Origin: Macrostomum hystrix
Lineage: Eukaryota > Platyhelminthes > Macrostomidae
Length of the DNA: 64,000 nt
Reading direction: 5' to 3'
Assembly (NCBI GenBank): GCA_950097015.1
Contig: CATNEN010000038.1
Coordinates: 3,307,501-3,371,500, forward strand
The notes under the pieces: model-generated
Database searches by the model: none
What the model was told of the DNA's origin: nothing
Seen by the model: only the letters and a program-made list of their open reading frames with translations
Translations under genes and position numbers: made by a program
Shown: positions 24,027 to 35,461 of the stretch, piece after piece
How the letters are laid out: every line of letters begins with the position of its first letter
How positions within the stretch are numbered: position 1 is the first letter of the stretch

Positions 24027-24512
24027 ATGTTGGCATTGGGGAAAATGAATAGCGAAGTAATGCGGAATTGTCAACAGACTAGAAAAACAAAGTCCATCAA
24101 AACGCACAGAGAGAACTTTGAGTCAGAGTTCCGAAGGCACTGGACTCAGATCAGGATGGGAAAATCAGCCAAGCTCAGCCACTTCTATTACACATTTAAG
24201 AAATATTTCTCCCGAGAAAAGTACCTAACAATAATCTCTAACCCAGAACAAAGGCGCACAATGTCCCGATTTCGTCTAGGAAACCACAAACTGGCCTGTG
24301 AGACATTGCGCACTGTAAGACCGAAAATCGCCTATGAAAACAGAACATGTCCAAAATGTAGAGTCGAGGTAGAGAACAAAACTCATATTCTCTTTAGATG
24401 CGATTGGTCCGTTTATGTTCCAATTAGAAATAAATTCATAGAGAAAGTGGCAGGCACTGTTCGAAATTTCGAAAGCCTAACAGCTGATGACAAAATTTTA
24501 AATGTTCTGTAA
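24027..24512 (+). mobile_element. C-terminal fragment of a retroelement polyprotein
   Basis: The frame carries the tail typical of many animal non-LTR and related reverse-transcriptase polyproteins: ISNPEQRRTMSRFRLGNHK, a basic linker, then a Cys/His knuckle (CPKCRVEVENKTHILFRC). Upstream reverse transcriptase or endonuclease domains are missing, so this is a 5'-truncated copy. It is followed at 24638-24655 by a run of AAT triplets, as in the 3' tails of some LINE families. The exact clade cannot be given. Confidence 0.72.
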
Positions 24513-24764
24513 TTTGCATTTATATATATATGCATGCAACTGTTTTTCTATTGCCTTTTTTAATCTAATCGTTCAGGATTGTTACCAACATGAAATAAAC
24601 AAAACATCAGCACCCAATCGGCGTGTGCATTTCAATAATAATAATAATAATAATTTTTTATATGCGAAATTATTAAACAACAACACTTCGTCACTCTGGG
24701 ACTTTTGCTTTAGTTCGGGTTAGTCAGCCAAAAATACAGGAAATAGCTAACCCTGCAGGAGAAC

Positions 24765-25323
24765 TACCAAGGGGCCCCCTGACAATTTTTTGCTGCACCC
24801 GAACGGAACAATGCAAGCACACGAAACTCAAGAACACAGCCAACTTTTTCTTGCGCATCTTCTGAATTAAGAAACAAGTCGCCAGCTCTTCAGACCGTCG
24901 AGATATTCAATGTTTCTGGCCGAAGGTCCGATTTTTCCCATACGAGCTAGTGTATTTCATACACCCCTATACACGAATTTGCACTGCGCTTCAGTGCGGC
25001 CTTGCCAGGCCTTCAAACTTTATCAGCATGTCACCCGAGTGTGCCTGCATCATCTCCGTCTTCGGTGGTCACCTACCTTTATCTAGACAGACTGCTGGAC
25101 CTTCAAGGGCTACAACAGGTGGAACTAAGCTACTATGGACACCCTGACGCGAATTTCTCAAATTTCAATGCTCAAGCCAAAATATTAGGCGCAGCTCAAC
25201 CACCTCAAATATTAGGCGCAGGACACCATCGCCTAGCCTGTCAACCAATCAGTCACCACCCAACGCTGTTAGCATTCGGGCGCTGTTAAAAAAATTGTCA
25301 GGGGGGAAATCCCCCCCTTGGTA
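24765..25323. mobile_element. Non-autonomous TIR element (about 0.56 kb) with TA target duplication
   Basis: The left end reads TA-CCAAGGGGCCCCCTGACA and the right end TTGTCAGGGGG...CCCCTTGG-TA. The termini are inverted repeats of about 25-30 bp, with a small insertion in the right one, and each is flanked by TA. A TA duplication is the mark of Tc1/mariner-like and some PIF-like insertions. The interior holds no transposase, so this is a MITE-like element. Confidence 0.72.
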
Positions 25324-25385
25324 TGAAAACGGGCGGCAAAATGGCTTGGTAGTCCTACTGTTAATCTGACACTGGTAACATTTAG

Positions 25386-25560
25386 ATTACGGTGGCATAT
25401 GTAACCGAAAGACCGAGAATTCCTGACGAAAATAGACTATGTCCAAAGTGCCATGCCTTCGAATGGAAGAACCAAAGTCAATTTTCACATACAACTTTTT
25501 TCAAACTTCGCTTGTTTGACAGCAGAGGATGGATCATTATACTCGTATTTATTGGTGGAT
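25386..25560 (+). mobile_element. Second degraded retroelement C-terminal fragment
   Basis: The frame reads ERPRIPDENRLCPKCHAFEW and then decays. It parallels the tail at 24300-24420 (RPKIAYENRTCPKC), including the Cys-x2-Cys pair, but the downstream His/Cys are disrupted. It lies just right of the TIR element. Confidence 0.55.
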
Positions 25561-25772
25561 ACTGCGATATCTGAGATCACAGCAAAGTTTATAATTTGGA
25601 CAGTGGAGACTCGAGTGCAAATTATTATTGAAGCATTATTTTTTGCACACCTTAAATTGCTGAATTATTTTCCAATTCTACTGGAAAATATATTCTCGTC
25701 TGTAACAGCTTTTCATTTAAATGCACATTCTAATTAAGTTCTAATTAAGTTCATTCTAATTAATAACAAACT

Positions 25773-26036
25773 GTGAGAACCAATCACAGTTTTGAAGACA
25801 ACCAGAGCCCTATTGCAATGTCGAAGAATACTGGCGTCTACTGTCTTACGCGGACAAAGCACATTGATAGTCGACATCACTTTATTCGAGAAGCCGTTCA
25901 AAATGGTTTGATTAAAGTTGTCTACTGTCCAACAAGTGAAATGGTTGCTGACATTTTGACGAAACCGTTAACAAAGGAAAGATTCAACACACTACGATCA
26001 ATGCTCGGACTGGTAGGTATTCCTACTTGTAACTGA
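25773..26036 (+). mobile_element. Ty1/copia retrotransposon RNase H C-terminus (truncated)
   Basis: The frame contains the hallmarks of the end of copia Pol: EDNQSPIAMSKN, RTKHIDSRHHFIRE, VYCPTSEMVADILTKPL and RFNTLRSMLGL, then a stop. Everything upstream (gag, protease, integrase, reverse transcriptase) is missing. The purine tract AAGTGGGAG directly before the LTR at 26094 is the expected polypurine tract. Confidence 0.9.
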
Positions 26037-26093
26037 TGTTGAAGACGTGTAATAGCAAACTCATGTTCACGATCTGAAACTGACAAGTGGGAG

Positions 26094-26352
26094 TGTTAAA
26101 ATACATTTAATTGTTAGTTTTAACTACAGGCTAGATGTTCAAATTATATCCAAGTGGTTTTCCTTCTAGAACAATCATTCAGAGATTTTCCAATCAGTTT
26201 CAGTATACCTCAGGGGCCTATGATATAAACTGCCTATATTTTGTTCGCCAAGCTATGCAAGCACTTTCGCTCCTTATACCCCCTTTCTAAATACACTGTT
26301 AAAGAATTACACTGGATAATAACACCCGAGTGGCCAAGAATCAACTTCAACA
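26094..26352 (+). mobile_element. 3' LTR of the copia remnant
   Basis: It begins TGTTAAAATACA right after the polypurine tract and probably ends at TTCAACA (about 26352), giving the TG...CA termini of an LTR. ATATAAACTG near 26222 could be its TATA region. No 5' LTR is in the window, so the right boundary is approximate. Confidence 0.62.
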
Positions 26353-27378
26353 CCACCGACTTGGACTGCGCTAGTCTGTTGAGCTGAAAGTTACAGTCTA
26401 CAGTGGCGCAACTAGGCGGCGGCCGCCTCTTCCCACTGCTGTTATAATTCGTAAGACATGATGCAGCAGTTACTACTTGGCCTACTTAAAAAAATTGTGA
26501 GTTATGGGATAGTCAGCAATCTAATCTAATCTAATCTAATCACATCAGCAATGTTTTAGTTTCAAGTAGTTGTACAAATAGGGAAATAACCAAGTTCTAC
26601 AACAACAACAATAACAAAGGACACAAGACCCAAAAGTTAGGGAGGCGGCGTCAGATGGTGCGCTGAACAAATTCCGCCCCGTTGGCAGTGTCTGGCGCCT
26701 CAATGCGTCCATTGGGAGCGGATAAGGTTACTCTGCGCGGAAGGTTGGCATCTAAGGAGTGAAGAATTTCACTGCCAATAGGTCTGTAGGTGCTGGAAAA
26801 AAAATAGACAACAGCAGCGAGTCGACATGGACGTCTCAGAGACTTCAAACTAACTTTATCAAGCCCTAGATCATAAAACTGTTGTGTGCATTGTGTGCTT
26901 GCTAAAACCTTCTGTTACAAAAGAATTGCCTTATAAAAACTCTGTTTATGCAAAGAAGCAGACACAAAGGTATAAAAATTAAATAAAATTTTTCTGTGAT
27001 TTGACACGAACTCAGCAATGAATCGGATTAGAATGGGAAGGATTTTTTGATAATCCTAAGTTCTTACTCAATTTTATTTAAGCTCTAACCAAAATCTTCC
27101 TACAAAAAATCGACAAACAAAAGTCGTCGCTTTGGAGTTTCCTAGTTTTTAGCTTGCCCTGAAATATAAGATTTTCAAATCTTTCAACCTATTCCTTTCT
27201 TCCAATTCATGGTCAGCGCCTCGCTTCCAGACAAGAATAATATTTTTTTTAATTGTAGGCTAACCAGTCGCTCAACTTTCTGACAAGAACTGTTGCACTC
27301 AATTATCGGCTTCGAGTCACTTCGGCCTGACCACGAGTCAGATTTCCGCCTCCTCTCAGCACTATACGCTTGCTTTCG
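26353..27378. other. Intergenic, no gene seen
   Basis: Contains a short (CTAAT)n run near 26520-26540 and otherwise no recognisable exon or element. The right end should include the 5' region of GT32 paralogue 2. Confidence 0.4.
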
Positions 27379-28918
27379 ATGGCCCGACTGAGCAGTCTTC
27401 TGAAGCAAGCAGTCGGAATTCTCGTGAGACTCTCAGGCTTTCAGTCTGGAATAATAAACTTTCAGCCAAGTAGCTCGTTTATCTTCTAGCGTGTCGAATT
27501 ATCATTAAGTCCTGTGATTCTTAAGGTTAGAGTTCGGGAATAGAGATCGTTCGGTCAGCAACAAGCAGTCGATTGTATTCGAGAAAGTAATATTTAGAGC
27601 GTAATCACGATTGCAGGCTCTTGCGGCACTAACAATTCAGCTATTCTGGACTAGCAGGACACAGCAATTGCTAAAATCTGAACCCACGACTAAGAATAAC
27701 GATGTAACGCTGCTCAGAAAGGAGAGCAGCAGTCCGAGAAACTTGAGCATTCCACACATCCTGCACCAGACCTTCGCCTCCGAGTTGGTCTACGAGAACT
27801 ACAAGCCGTTCATCAACAGCTGCCTGTCGCTGAACCCCGACTGGACCTACTACCTGTGGCGGGACTCGGATGCCGAGGCCCTGCTGTCGGAGCATTATCC
27901 CCAGTACCTCAGTACCTACAAAGGCTTCAGGGACAATCTTCAACGCTCGGACGCCATTCGATACGTCATTCTGCACAGGTTCGGTGGTAAGCGGATTGAG
28001 ACTGATCAGTACAATGGTGAGAAGTTCTCTCTCTGAGTCAAGAAACTCTAAGCTGGCCAGGGTTTCTAGATTCTTGATTAGAGGCAGCTCTGATACTAAC
28101 CAGACGCAATAGAATTCAGAGATCCGATCAAGACCCGACAGACCCCAGAGACCCAAGCGGTACCAAAAACCCTCAAGTGATCGGAGTTATCCTGAAATAT
28201 TCTCAGGCATCTACCTGGACATGGACGTGGAGTGCGTCAAGCCCTTCCACCCGACGCTCACAGCTCAGGCGGCCTTCCTGGATCAGGAGCGGCAAGAGCA
28301 GACCCGTATTCTCTGGAACTGGGAGTTCAGCGCAATGAACTCTCTGATGGGATCGGTGCCGCGACACCCGTTCTATCGAATAATGTCGCAGAAGGTGCTT
28401 ACAAAGGTGCTTCCAGGAAACGCATTCTACACCACCGGACCGGCCGTACTCACGCAGGTGTTTCGCGAGTACCGAGACAGCCCGGCTGCCAGTGACTGGC
28501 CGGTGACGCTGCTTCCTCCGAGCGTCGGCTCGCCGCTGATGGACTGGCAGACCAACTGGACTGAAGTCTGTCTCAAGGCCAGTAAGTCGTAAATAGCTGG
28601 CTGATTATCAAAATTGCTTTGTTAATAATTAAAGCTTATTATTTCCCAATGAAAAAACGCTTCGTGACCACCCGTGTATATCACAGCCTCAATTTTGTTT
28701 TCCTTTGTTCAGAGCCTGAAGTCCACAATGGAGTGGACTGGGCATTCGAAGGATGCCGGATGCTGGAAGCAAAGAACTTCAACCTGGACGAAACCGACAC
28801 TGGCACCGTTGCCATTCACCGCTGGTTGCACCTGGGCTACGAGCACTTCCACAGGCAGAAAAATCCAACTTTTAACGTCTCTAAAGCTTTCCTGCCTAGG
28901 GTGACTTTTTTTCGCTAG
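27379..28918 (+). CDS. GT32-family glycosyltransferase, paralogue 2 (331 aa)
   Basis: Exons 27379-27423, 27617-27986, 28207-28581 and 28713-28918, with the same phases as paralogue 1. The N-terminal signal-anchor combines AVGIL (exon 1) and [11 protein letters not shown] (exon 2). The GT32 core is nearly identical to its neighbours ([26 protein letters not shown]); the DXD site is in GIYLDMDV, with the two Asp at about residues 143 and 145. The exon 4 tail ([17 protein letters not shown], then FNVS) keeps a conserved sequon. The N-terminal stem and C-terminal tail differ far more between paralogues than the core does. Substrate unknown. Confidence 0.9.
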
Positions 28919-30424
28919 CTTTCCGGGCTTTTGCATCTTGGTTACCTGGCACACATTCGGCAGGAACACTGAACAGTGCCGATCGGAATACATTTTATCC
29001 CCTGTTTTGATTGCGTCATGAAGGACTGAACGTATAATTTATTTTATCGAAAATTATGCCGTATAATGTATTTTATCGGAAATTATGCCCTGTCGTTAAT
29101 TTTTTGGTGCCTCTGATTTCGGCCTATTGTGGAATTCAAACGAAAACTAAATTCTAAATACACAGCAAACTAGTGGTAAAGAAAATGATTTGATGATGGC
29201 AACGCAATAATAAACTCTAAAATAATGTAAAATACAATTTTTGCCATTAAACGCCATTCTGCCTTACTGGCCTTGAGCTAGCAGAAAAGTTTTTTGCAGT
29301 CCAGTTTATCTAGTGTATCTCACACATGCAAGGCCGAGGTCCCGATCCTGAGCACGAGTACGAGTATGTTGTCAAGAGTACGAGTATAATAAAAGTTTTC
29401 CCGAACAAATGAATGGAGTATATTGCGCTTGCATTAAATTTCCGACGACCGAAAACACCACTCTAACGGAACCAGCCAGCAACATAGAGTGCAGAGTCGG
29501 TGGCCGAATTTGTAGGCATTGCGCAGGCCGGCGTTTTTGCTCGTCGACATTGCGTTTCAGTGGATCTTTCATAGCTCATGTCGCGGCGCTGAATAGCAGA
29601 ACAGTGTCGACTGCCGCCTGGACCGCTCTCTGATGGTCCAGGATGGCCTTGGACTCTCAAAGAAGAAAATGTCGCATACTTAGGTTGTCGTTGAAGATCA
29701 TATCCTCGCAGACGTCTGACACCTGGCCGCCGCGATACAAAACTCCTGACAGCACGGCAGTCTCCTATTGTGTAGCACCAAAACAGCTGGGGTCAGCTGC
29801 TGTTGTTTGTGCGGTAGTAGGCGCTCAGAGCGGTCGACCGGGGGGACGCGGTCGCCGAGGACTAATGGGCGGTTGGTGCTTAACGCTCAGATGGTGGGCA
29901 ACTGCTTGATGCTGTCCGAGATATTGTGAGGTCGTCATGCTGACTGATGAAGATGTTGGTCCAAGTTCGAGAGGTCGATGCGGATCAGGCGACGCATGGC
30001 GGGCCTTGAATCTTCAGCTAGCCATGGGGGGGGGAGAAGCTGATCGTGCAGCTCGACCTGGAGGCGGCATTCGTCGTGAAGATGCTGTGGAGTAGAGCGG
30101 TGAAGGAGTGGCAGCCCGTGATTCTCCGGAGGAAGGGGTTTTGGGCGGTCTGCGAACTGTTTCAGCCAGAGAGCTGATGAGGGGCTCCAGACCGTCCTGG
30201 CCCCAGGAGGTTCCGCAGAAAGCGCGGAGGATGCTGTTGCAGGCATTGAAATTCTTGGAAACCTATTGGGCAAAGCGTTGGAACTTCAGCAGCGGCACTT
30301 CAGCAGCGGGTCAAAAGTGTCACCCAGCAGCTTTGGAGAGGTTCAGTAAGCAAGCGGAGAACCTTTGAGGTAAACGGCGGTGCGGCTTTGAACTTGTGAA
30401 AGGAGCTGGTGAAGGGCTTTGCGG

Positions 30425-30632
30425 AGGATTATAATAATAAATACTTGCAGGAGGGTTGTCGACAAGGGACACCATTTGGTAACAGTAGACACGCCGCCAG
30501 GCATTTCGCAGACTCCTGTGCAAACACGCACACAGATACTGTACGCAGGCACACGCTCTTACAGGTGTGTAAATCTGCCCTGACTTTCTCATGGAGTTTG
30601 GCCCTTCAGGGGGCGTAATTTGCACGACAAGC
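30425..30632 (-). mobile_element. SINE copy D, 5'-truncated
   Basis: Read on minus, it matches the body of the SINE family at 41870, 47805 and 52836 (GATGAGAAAGTCAGGGCAGA-like, then GCGTGTGCCTGCGTACAGTA). It ends in an ATT-rich tail (TATTATTATAATCC). The tRNA-like head is missing. Confidence 0.82.
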
Positions 30633-31659
30633 CGCCAAACCGGAATGTATCACAATTTCAAGTGAGAATTTGTTAACATGAAAACAAATTATAAAGCTTT
30701 TTGGTTACTCGCAAAAGCTGGGGCGGCTGCAATTCCTCAGGCCCTCATGCAAACGAGCATTAATTGTCTATTTCATCGTCCATTGTGTGTCAGTATTCAG
30801 TCAATGGAAGTTCTACCCAGCCTTTTCAACTGCTTTACATGTAAAGCCTATTACACATTATAACAGGAAGGTTTCGGCTTCCTGTCACCTTCTGCTACAG
30901 TAACAGAGCGATAAACGCTCTACGGGCCAGAGGCCCGTTTCCACTCCCGTATGGACTCCAGACTCGGAATGGCGGCAGTGAAGCTCTGCCTCTCGCTTCC
31001 AGTGTATTTAATCTAAAACAGCTCAGCACGCACGTACCGAGGCAGAATGGGGAGAGGGGGCAACGCTGTGAGAATAACACAGAGGCAGCTGTCTTAATCT
31101 TAATCTTGTTATGATTCTTGATCTGATTAGTCCCACACGCGAATTAAGCTCCCGAGCGATCGCTCGCCGAATCTCTTCCTCCCGCTCCTGGGCCGTATCG
31201 ATCCACGAGCGCATTGCGGTGTACGCGAGTCATATGAGCTATGCAAATACAATCTTCTAAAGCGTATTTGCAAGGCCTACACACATCGTTATCAAAATAC
31301 GCTTTTTATGTTCAAAACTTTTTATGTACATTTTTTAAAGTTTGAATGAACAGACATTATGTCGAAAAACAATTTCAAATCGTGCGTTGTGGCCTTGTTT
31401 GATGGCTCTTAAGCAAGTTAGTTGGTTAGTTGTACCGCATGCCTCCACAAGCTTAGGTTTGCTAGCAATGTATCACGTACATCAAAAGCTTGGCTTTTCT
31501 AACCGCGCATCAGCTAATATATCATTCGGCCCTTCAGTGTACGCCCTGTCCACACAGAGACCCACCTTGTTTTTTTCGCTCAGCTAGCAGTGTGTCAGTG
31601 ACAGACAACATTGGTATTTATTGGTCTGTCTCACACTGCAGGACCATGCCCATGCCATG

Positions 31660-31661
<2 letters not shown>

Positions 31662-31694
<33 letters not shown>
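31662..31694. repeat. (TA)n microsatellite
   Basis: About 33 bp of alternating T and A, about 200 bp upstream of the start codon of GT32 paralogue 3. Confidence 0.95.
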
Positions 31695-31696
<2 letters not shown>

Positions 31697-31902
31697 CTCG
31701 TAACTGTGTGTGTACAGATTGCAGCAGCTCGAAAGTACAAGAGGTAATATCAACAAATACTATTGGTTTTCTCAGCTCTATGGTAAAACGATTGGTTTAA
31801 ACAAATATCAACATAGTTGTTGGCAAAAAAGTGACTATCTGCAATTAGCATCCTCCGGCCACTGGCTTGTTAACACTATTGTCTGTCAGTCGTCAAGCAG
31901 CA

Positions 31903-33413
31903 ATGTCTCACAGCACGAAAACACAGTTTCGGCTTTTGATTTTAACCTCCGTTCTTGTAAGTACACGTTTGAGTCTGTGCTGAAAAACAGCCGACCACGC
32001 TGGGTGAATTTCACTACTCAGCTATTATCTCCCTCAAAGCCCTGTCTTTTTAATCTATTGTCTTTTTACTTATACGCTTTTCCCTAATGCCAAGCCTTCA
32101 GCATTGTGCGGATGTTTTTCCCCGAACTTCCCAGCAAGAATCCCAGCAGACTGCAATGCGTAACAACTAATTGCAGGTACTAATCCTCTTTGCGGCCTAC
32201 GCACGACAGTCTACATCCGAAAATACAATCCAACTACTCAATGCTGAAAGCAGCTCTGGGACTTTCAGCATTCCACACATCCTGCACCAGACCTTCGCCT
32301 CCGAGATGATCTACGAGAACTACAAGCCGTTTATCAACAGCTGCCTGTCGCTGAACCCCGACTGGACCTACTACCTGTGGCGGGACTCGGATGCCGAGGC
32401 CCTGCTGTCGGAGCATTATCCCCAGTACCTCAGTACCTACAAAGACTTCAGCGATAATCTTCAACGCTCGGACGCCATTCGATACGTCATTCTGCACAGG
32501 TTCGGTGGTAAGCGGATTGAGATTGATCAGTACAATGGTGAGAAGTTCTCTCTCTGAGTCAAGAAACTCTAAGCTGGCCAGGGTTTATAGATTCATGATT
32601 AGAGGCAGCTCTGATGCTAACCAGACGCAATAGAATTCAGAGATCCGATCAAGACCCGACAGACCCCAGAGACCCAAGCGGTACCAAAAACCCTCAAGTG
32701 ATCGGAGTTATCCTGAAATATTCTCAGGCATCTACCTGGACATGGACGTGGAGTGCGTCAAGCCCTTCCACCCGAGGCTCACAGCTCAGGCGGCCTTCCT
32801 GGATCAGGAGAGGCAAGAGCAGACTCGCATTCTCTGGAACTGGGAGTTCAGCGCAATGAACTCTCTGATGGGATCGGTGCCGCGACACCCGTTCTATCGA
32901 ATAATGTCACAGAAGGTGCTAACAAAGGTGCTTCCAGGAAACGCATTCTACACCACCGGACCGGCCGTACTCACGCAGGTGTTTCGCGAGTACCGAGACA
33001 GCCCGGCTGCCAGTGACTGGCCGGTGACGCTGCTTCCTCCGAGCGTCGGCTCGCCGCTGATGGACTGGCAGACCAACTGGGTTGAAGTCTGCAGAGGCGC
33101 CAGTGAGTGACCACTTATTTTCGCTTCGTAGAGACTGACCGCAGCTTAATATGTTATTTGTTTTATTTACTCAGGGTATTGTTTTCCAGAACAGCGCGGT
33201 GACACCAAACTTAGCTGGAAGGACTCAGCGTGCAACATGCTAAAATCCAAGAATTTCAGCCTGGACGACAGCAACGAAGGTACGGTCGCCGTGCACCGCT
33301 TCCTGCACCTGGGCTACAAGTATTTGATCGGAAAAAGAAAATTGCCGTTTAACTTGACCAAGTTTTTCGAGCCAAGAGTCATGCAGTATCGAAGGACTGG
33401 CAAGGTAGTTTAA
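31903..33413 (+). CDS. GT32-family glycosyltransferase, paralogue 3 (327 aa)
   Basis: Exons 31903-31956, 32177-32507, 32728-33102 and 33190-33413. The signal-anchor is formed across intron 1 ([10 protein letters not shown] plus VLILFAAYA). The GT32 core again has [37 protein letters not shown] and the DXD of YLDMDV (Asp at about residues 133 and 135), then TTGPAVL. Exon 3 and even intron 2 are almost identical to paralogue 2, including the GTAAGC donor and the text through GATCAAGACCCGACAGACCC, which points to very recent duplication or gene conversion. The exon 4 tail is divergent ([22 protein letters not shown]). Probably a Golgi type II enzyme; substrate unknown. Confidence 0.9.
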
Positions 33414-35461
33414 AAAGACAGGCATAAATTTTGGAGAAGCATTAACCCAAGCTATTTGTGTAATTTCGACTCATCTATCAGGATATCATACTGCAGCTTC
33501 TAATGGCAATAGAAATTTCACTTTGCCCAGTTCGGCCAGATTTGCAACCAGAGGCGCAGCCGCAGCTATTGCGCAGAGAGTTCAAGGACTGTACAGTCCG
33601 TTGACTGTTGTGCGGCACCACACACGCCCTAATTTCTAGCCACAGGCACCCATTTTTGAGCTGGTCGTTGGTACTTAAACACGATTATTTACCTCCTCAG
33701 TCTACTTATTAAACAACCCTTATTAAACGTCTACTTACTAAAGGTGCGAGAGTTCTTTCTATAGAACAAAGAAATCCCATGACATTATTTTTGCTTTTTA
33801 TTGTTATTTTATATTATTTTCCTAGATTTTTGTTTTTTGGATTTCTAGCTCCGTGGAGTATGGTAAAATATATTACTACTGAGTATCACGTGAACTCACT
33901 TGGAATCCAGCCCTAATTTAGCAAGTTAGCAAGTCTTATTTTCAGACAAAAAGGCGACACGGTTAAAATTGCGTTTAATTTATTTGGCAAAATATTTTTG
34001 TGCCAAATCGAAACAAAAAAGGGAAAACTGCGGACAAAACCTTCAGTCACAACTTTTACCGGCAGGTAGAAAATTTCTGTTAGTTTTCATTATAGGCAGA
34101 CTTAGAATAACACAACAGTAAGTTAAATATTCACCGCTCATTATGAACCTTGGGCTGCAGCTGGTCTGAAACTGTTGAAAATAGTTTGCATTGTTTTCAA
34201 TAACTAATCAAAGTCAGTTAAAGTCAATTGAAAATAACGGGCTAATAGCAACGACCTATGAGCTGTCCCAGAAGTTCGTATCGTTTGAACTACTAAAAGA
34301 AAGTTTTTTGTTAAAATGGTCAGCTTTAGGGACTCTGTAGCGATCACAATCAAACGAATTTACAAATGAAGGTCAGTCCAGGTGAGAAAAGAGAACAAGT
34401 CGAACAATAAAACTTTATAAATGAAAATAAAGCAGTTAAAAATGGGTTAAAACAGATAGAAGCACAACAGGCAAGCAGTGCGAAAAGAAAAGTATTAGTG
34501 CAATCTGAAGACAAGCGTCTATCAGTGCCTTTACGGTTTGAAGTTGGTTAGCGAAGAGGACCTCTCGCTGCGGGTCCTATAGCTTCAACTGTAGATGAGT
34601 ATATGCCTATATATATTCATCAACCATTTGGATCATTTTTGTAAACCAGCTTGTACTATCAACAACATGTAGGATAAGCAGGTAAAGTGCAGTGGATATC
34701 ATGCGGCAGTTTCATTCACCGCGTGATACGCTCGTAATCATAGCTTAATAACAATTTACCTTGTGAGGCACCGATGTGGGGCAGGATTTGCTAGTCATAT
34801 ATACTAAACCAGAAAGAAGCAAGATATTCGGAAATAGTCGGGTTCCCAATTGTTTACGATCGCAGGCCAAGCTTCACGACTGCTTTCATGGCGGCGAAGA
34901 CTGAGATTTTTCAGTTTGCCTCAAACAGAGAAAAAGAGAGAAACTGGGCCAGACGCACAGCCAGTGGCCGAGCCGCAGCTGTACAACCGCTTAGTCCTTG
35001 GAAGCCGAGCAACCCATTTCAAGCTGGTTGACTAGCTTACTACGGGCCTTGTTCTAGGACGCAAATAGACCCAAACTCTAAACTGCTTGAAGCCCCCTCC
35101 CATTCAGACTTTTGTGATCTTTTATTCTACTAATAGTAGGCGATCTCAGTGCATTGTCAGTAATTTAAGACGAGTTTTAAAACACTTTAAAGGGATGAAA
35201 TCGCATAGGGACGTGGTTTAGCGAAGCGGGGGTGCTAAAATCGTATAATATTTGTACTCGTATAAGCGACTGAAGTGCCACAGTTGTGGAAACAAGTCAG
35301 ATTTGCAGCAATGAGTGATCAAAAATGGGAAGCAAACAGTTTGTTCAGCGGTTTGAAACAACTAATTAAGGAGACAGGCAACTGGCACTGAACTCAACAC
35401 GACTCATCCGAGGAAGACAATGCGACTCAAGAGATTAGGTTCTGTTGCCGGGCAGGCGGCC
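33414..35461. other. Intergenic, no gene seen
   Basis: AT-rich, between the last GT32 gene (plus) and the 3' end of the ZIP gene (minus). No exon, repeat array or mobile-element hallmark could be supported. Confidence 0.45.

Larger units (their letters stand above)
28919..31902. other. Intergenic between GT32 paralogues 2 and 3; decayed repeats
   Basis: A SINE fragment lies at 30425-30632 and a TA microsatellite at 31662-31694. On the minus strand, 30370-29400 has coding-like GC and broken frames (for example SILRAFCGTSWGQDGLEPL) that might be a decayed retroelement, but no family can be assigned. No intact gene is seen. Confidence 0.4.

Noticed and set aside
29400-30370. Minus-strand GC-rich region with coding-like fragments, perhaps a decayed retroelement
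   Set aside because: Frames are broken repeatedly and no domain signature is firm enough to name.
34860-35035. Fourth GT32 exon 4 remnant (RLRFFSLPQ resembles a frame in paralogue 1)
   Set aside because: The resemblance is in a non-coding frame of paralogue 1 and does not extend; no GT32 core nearby.
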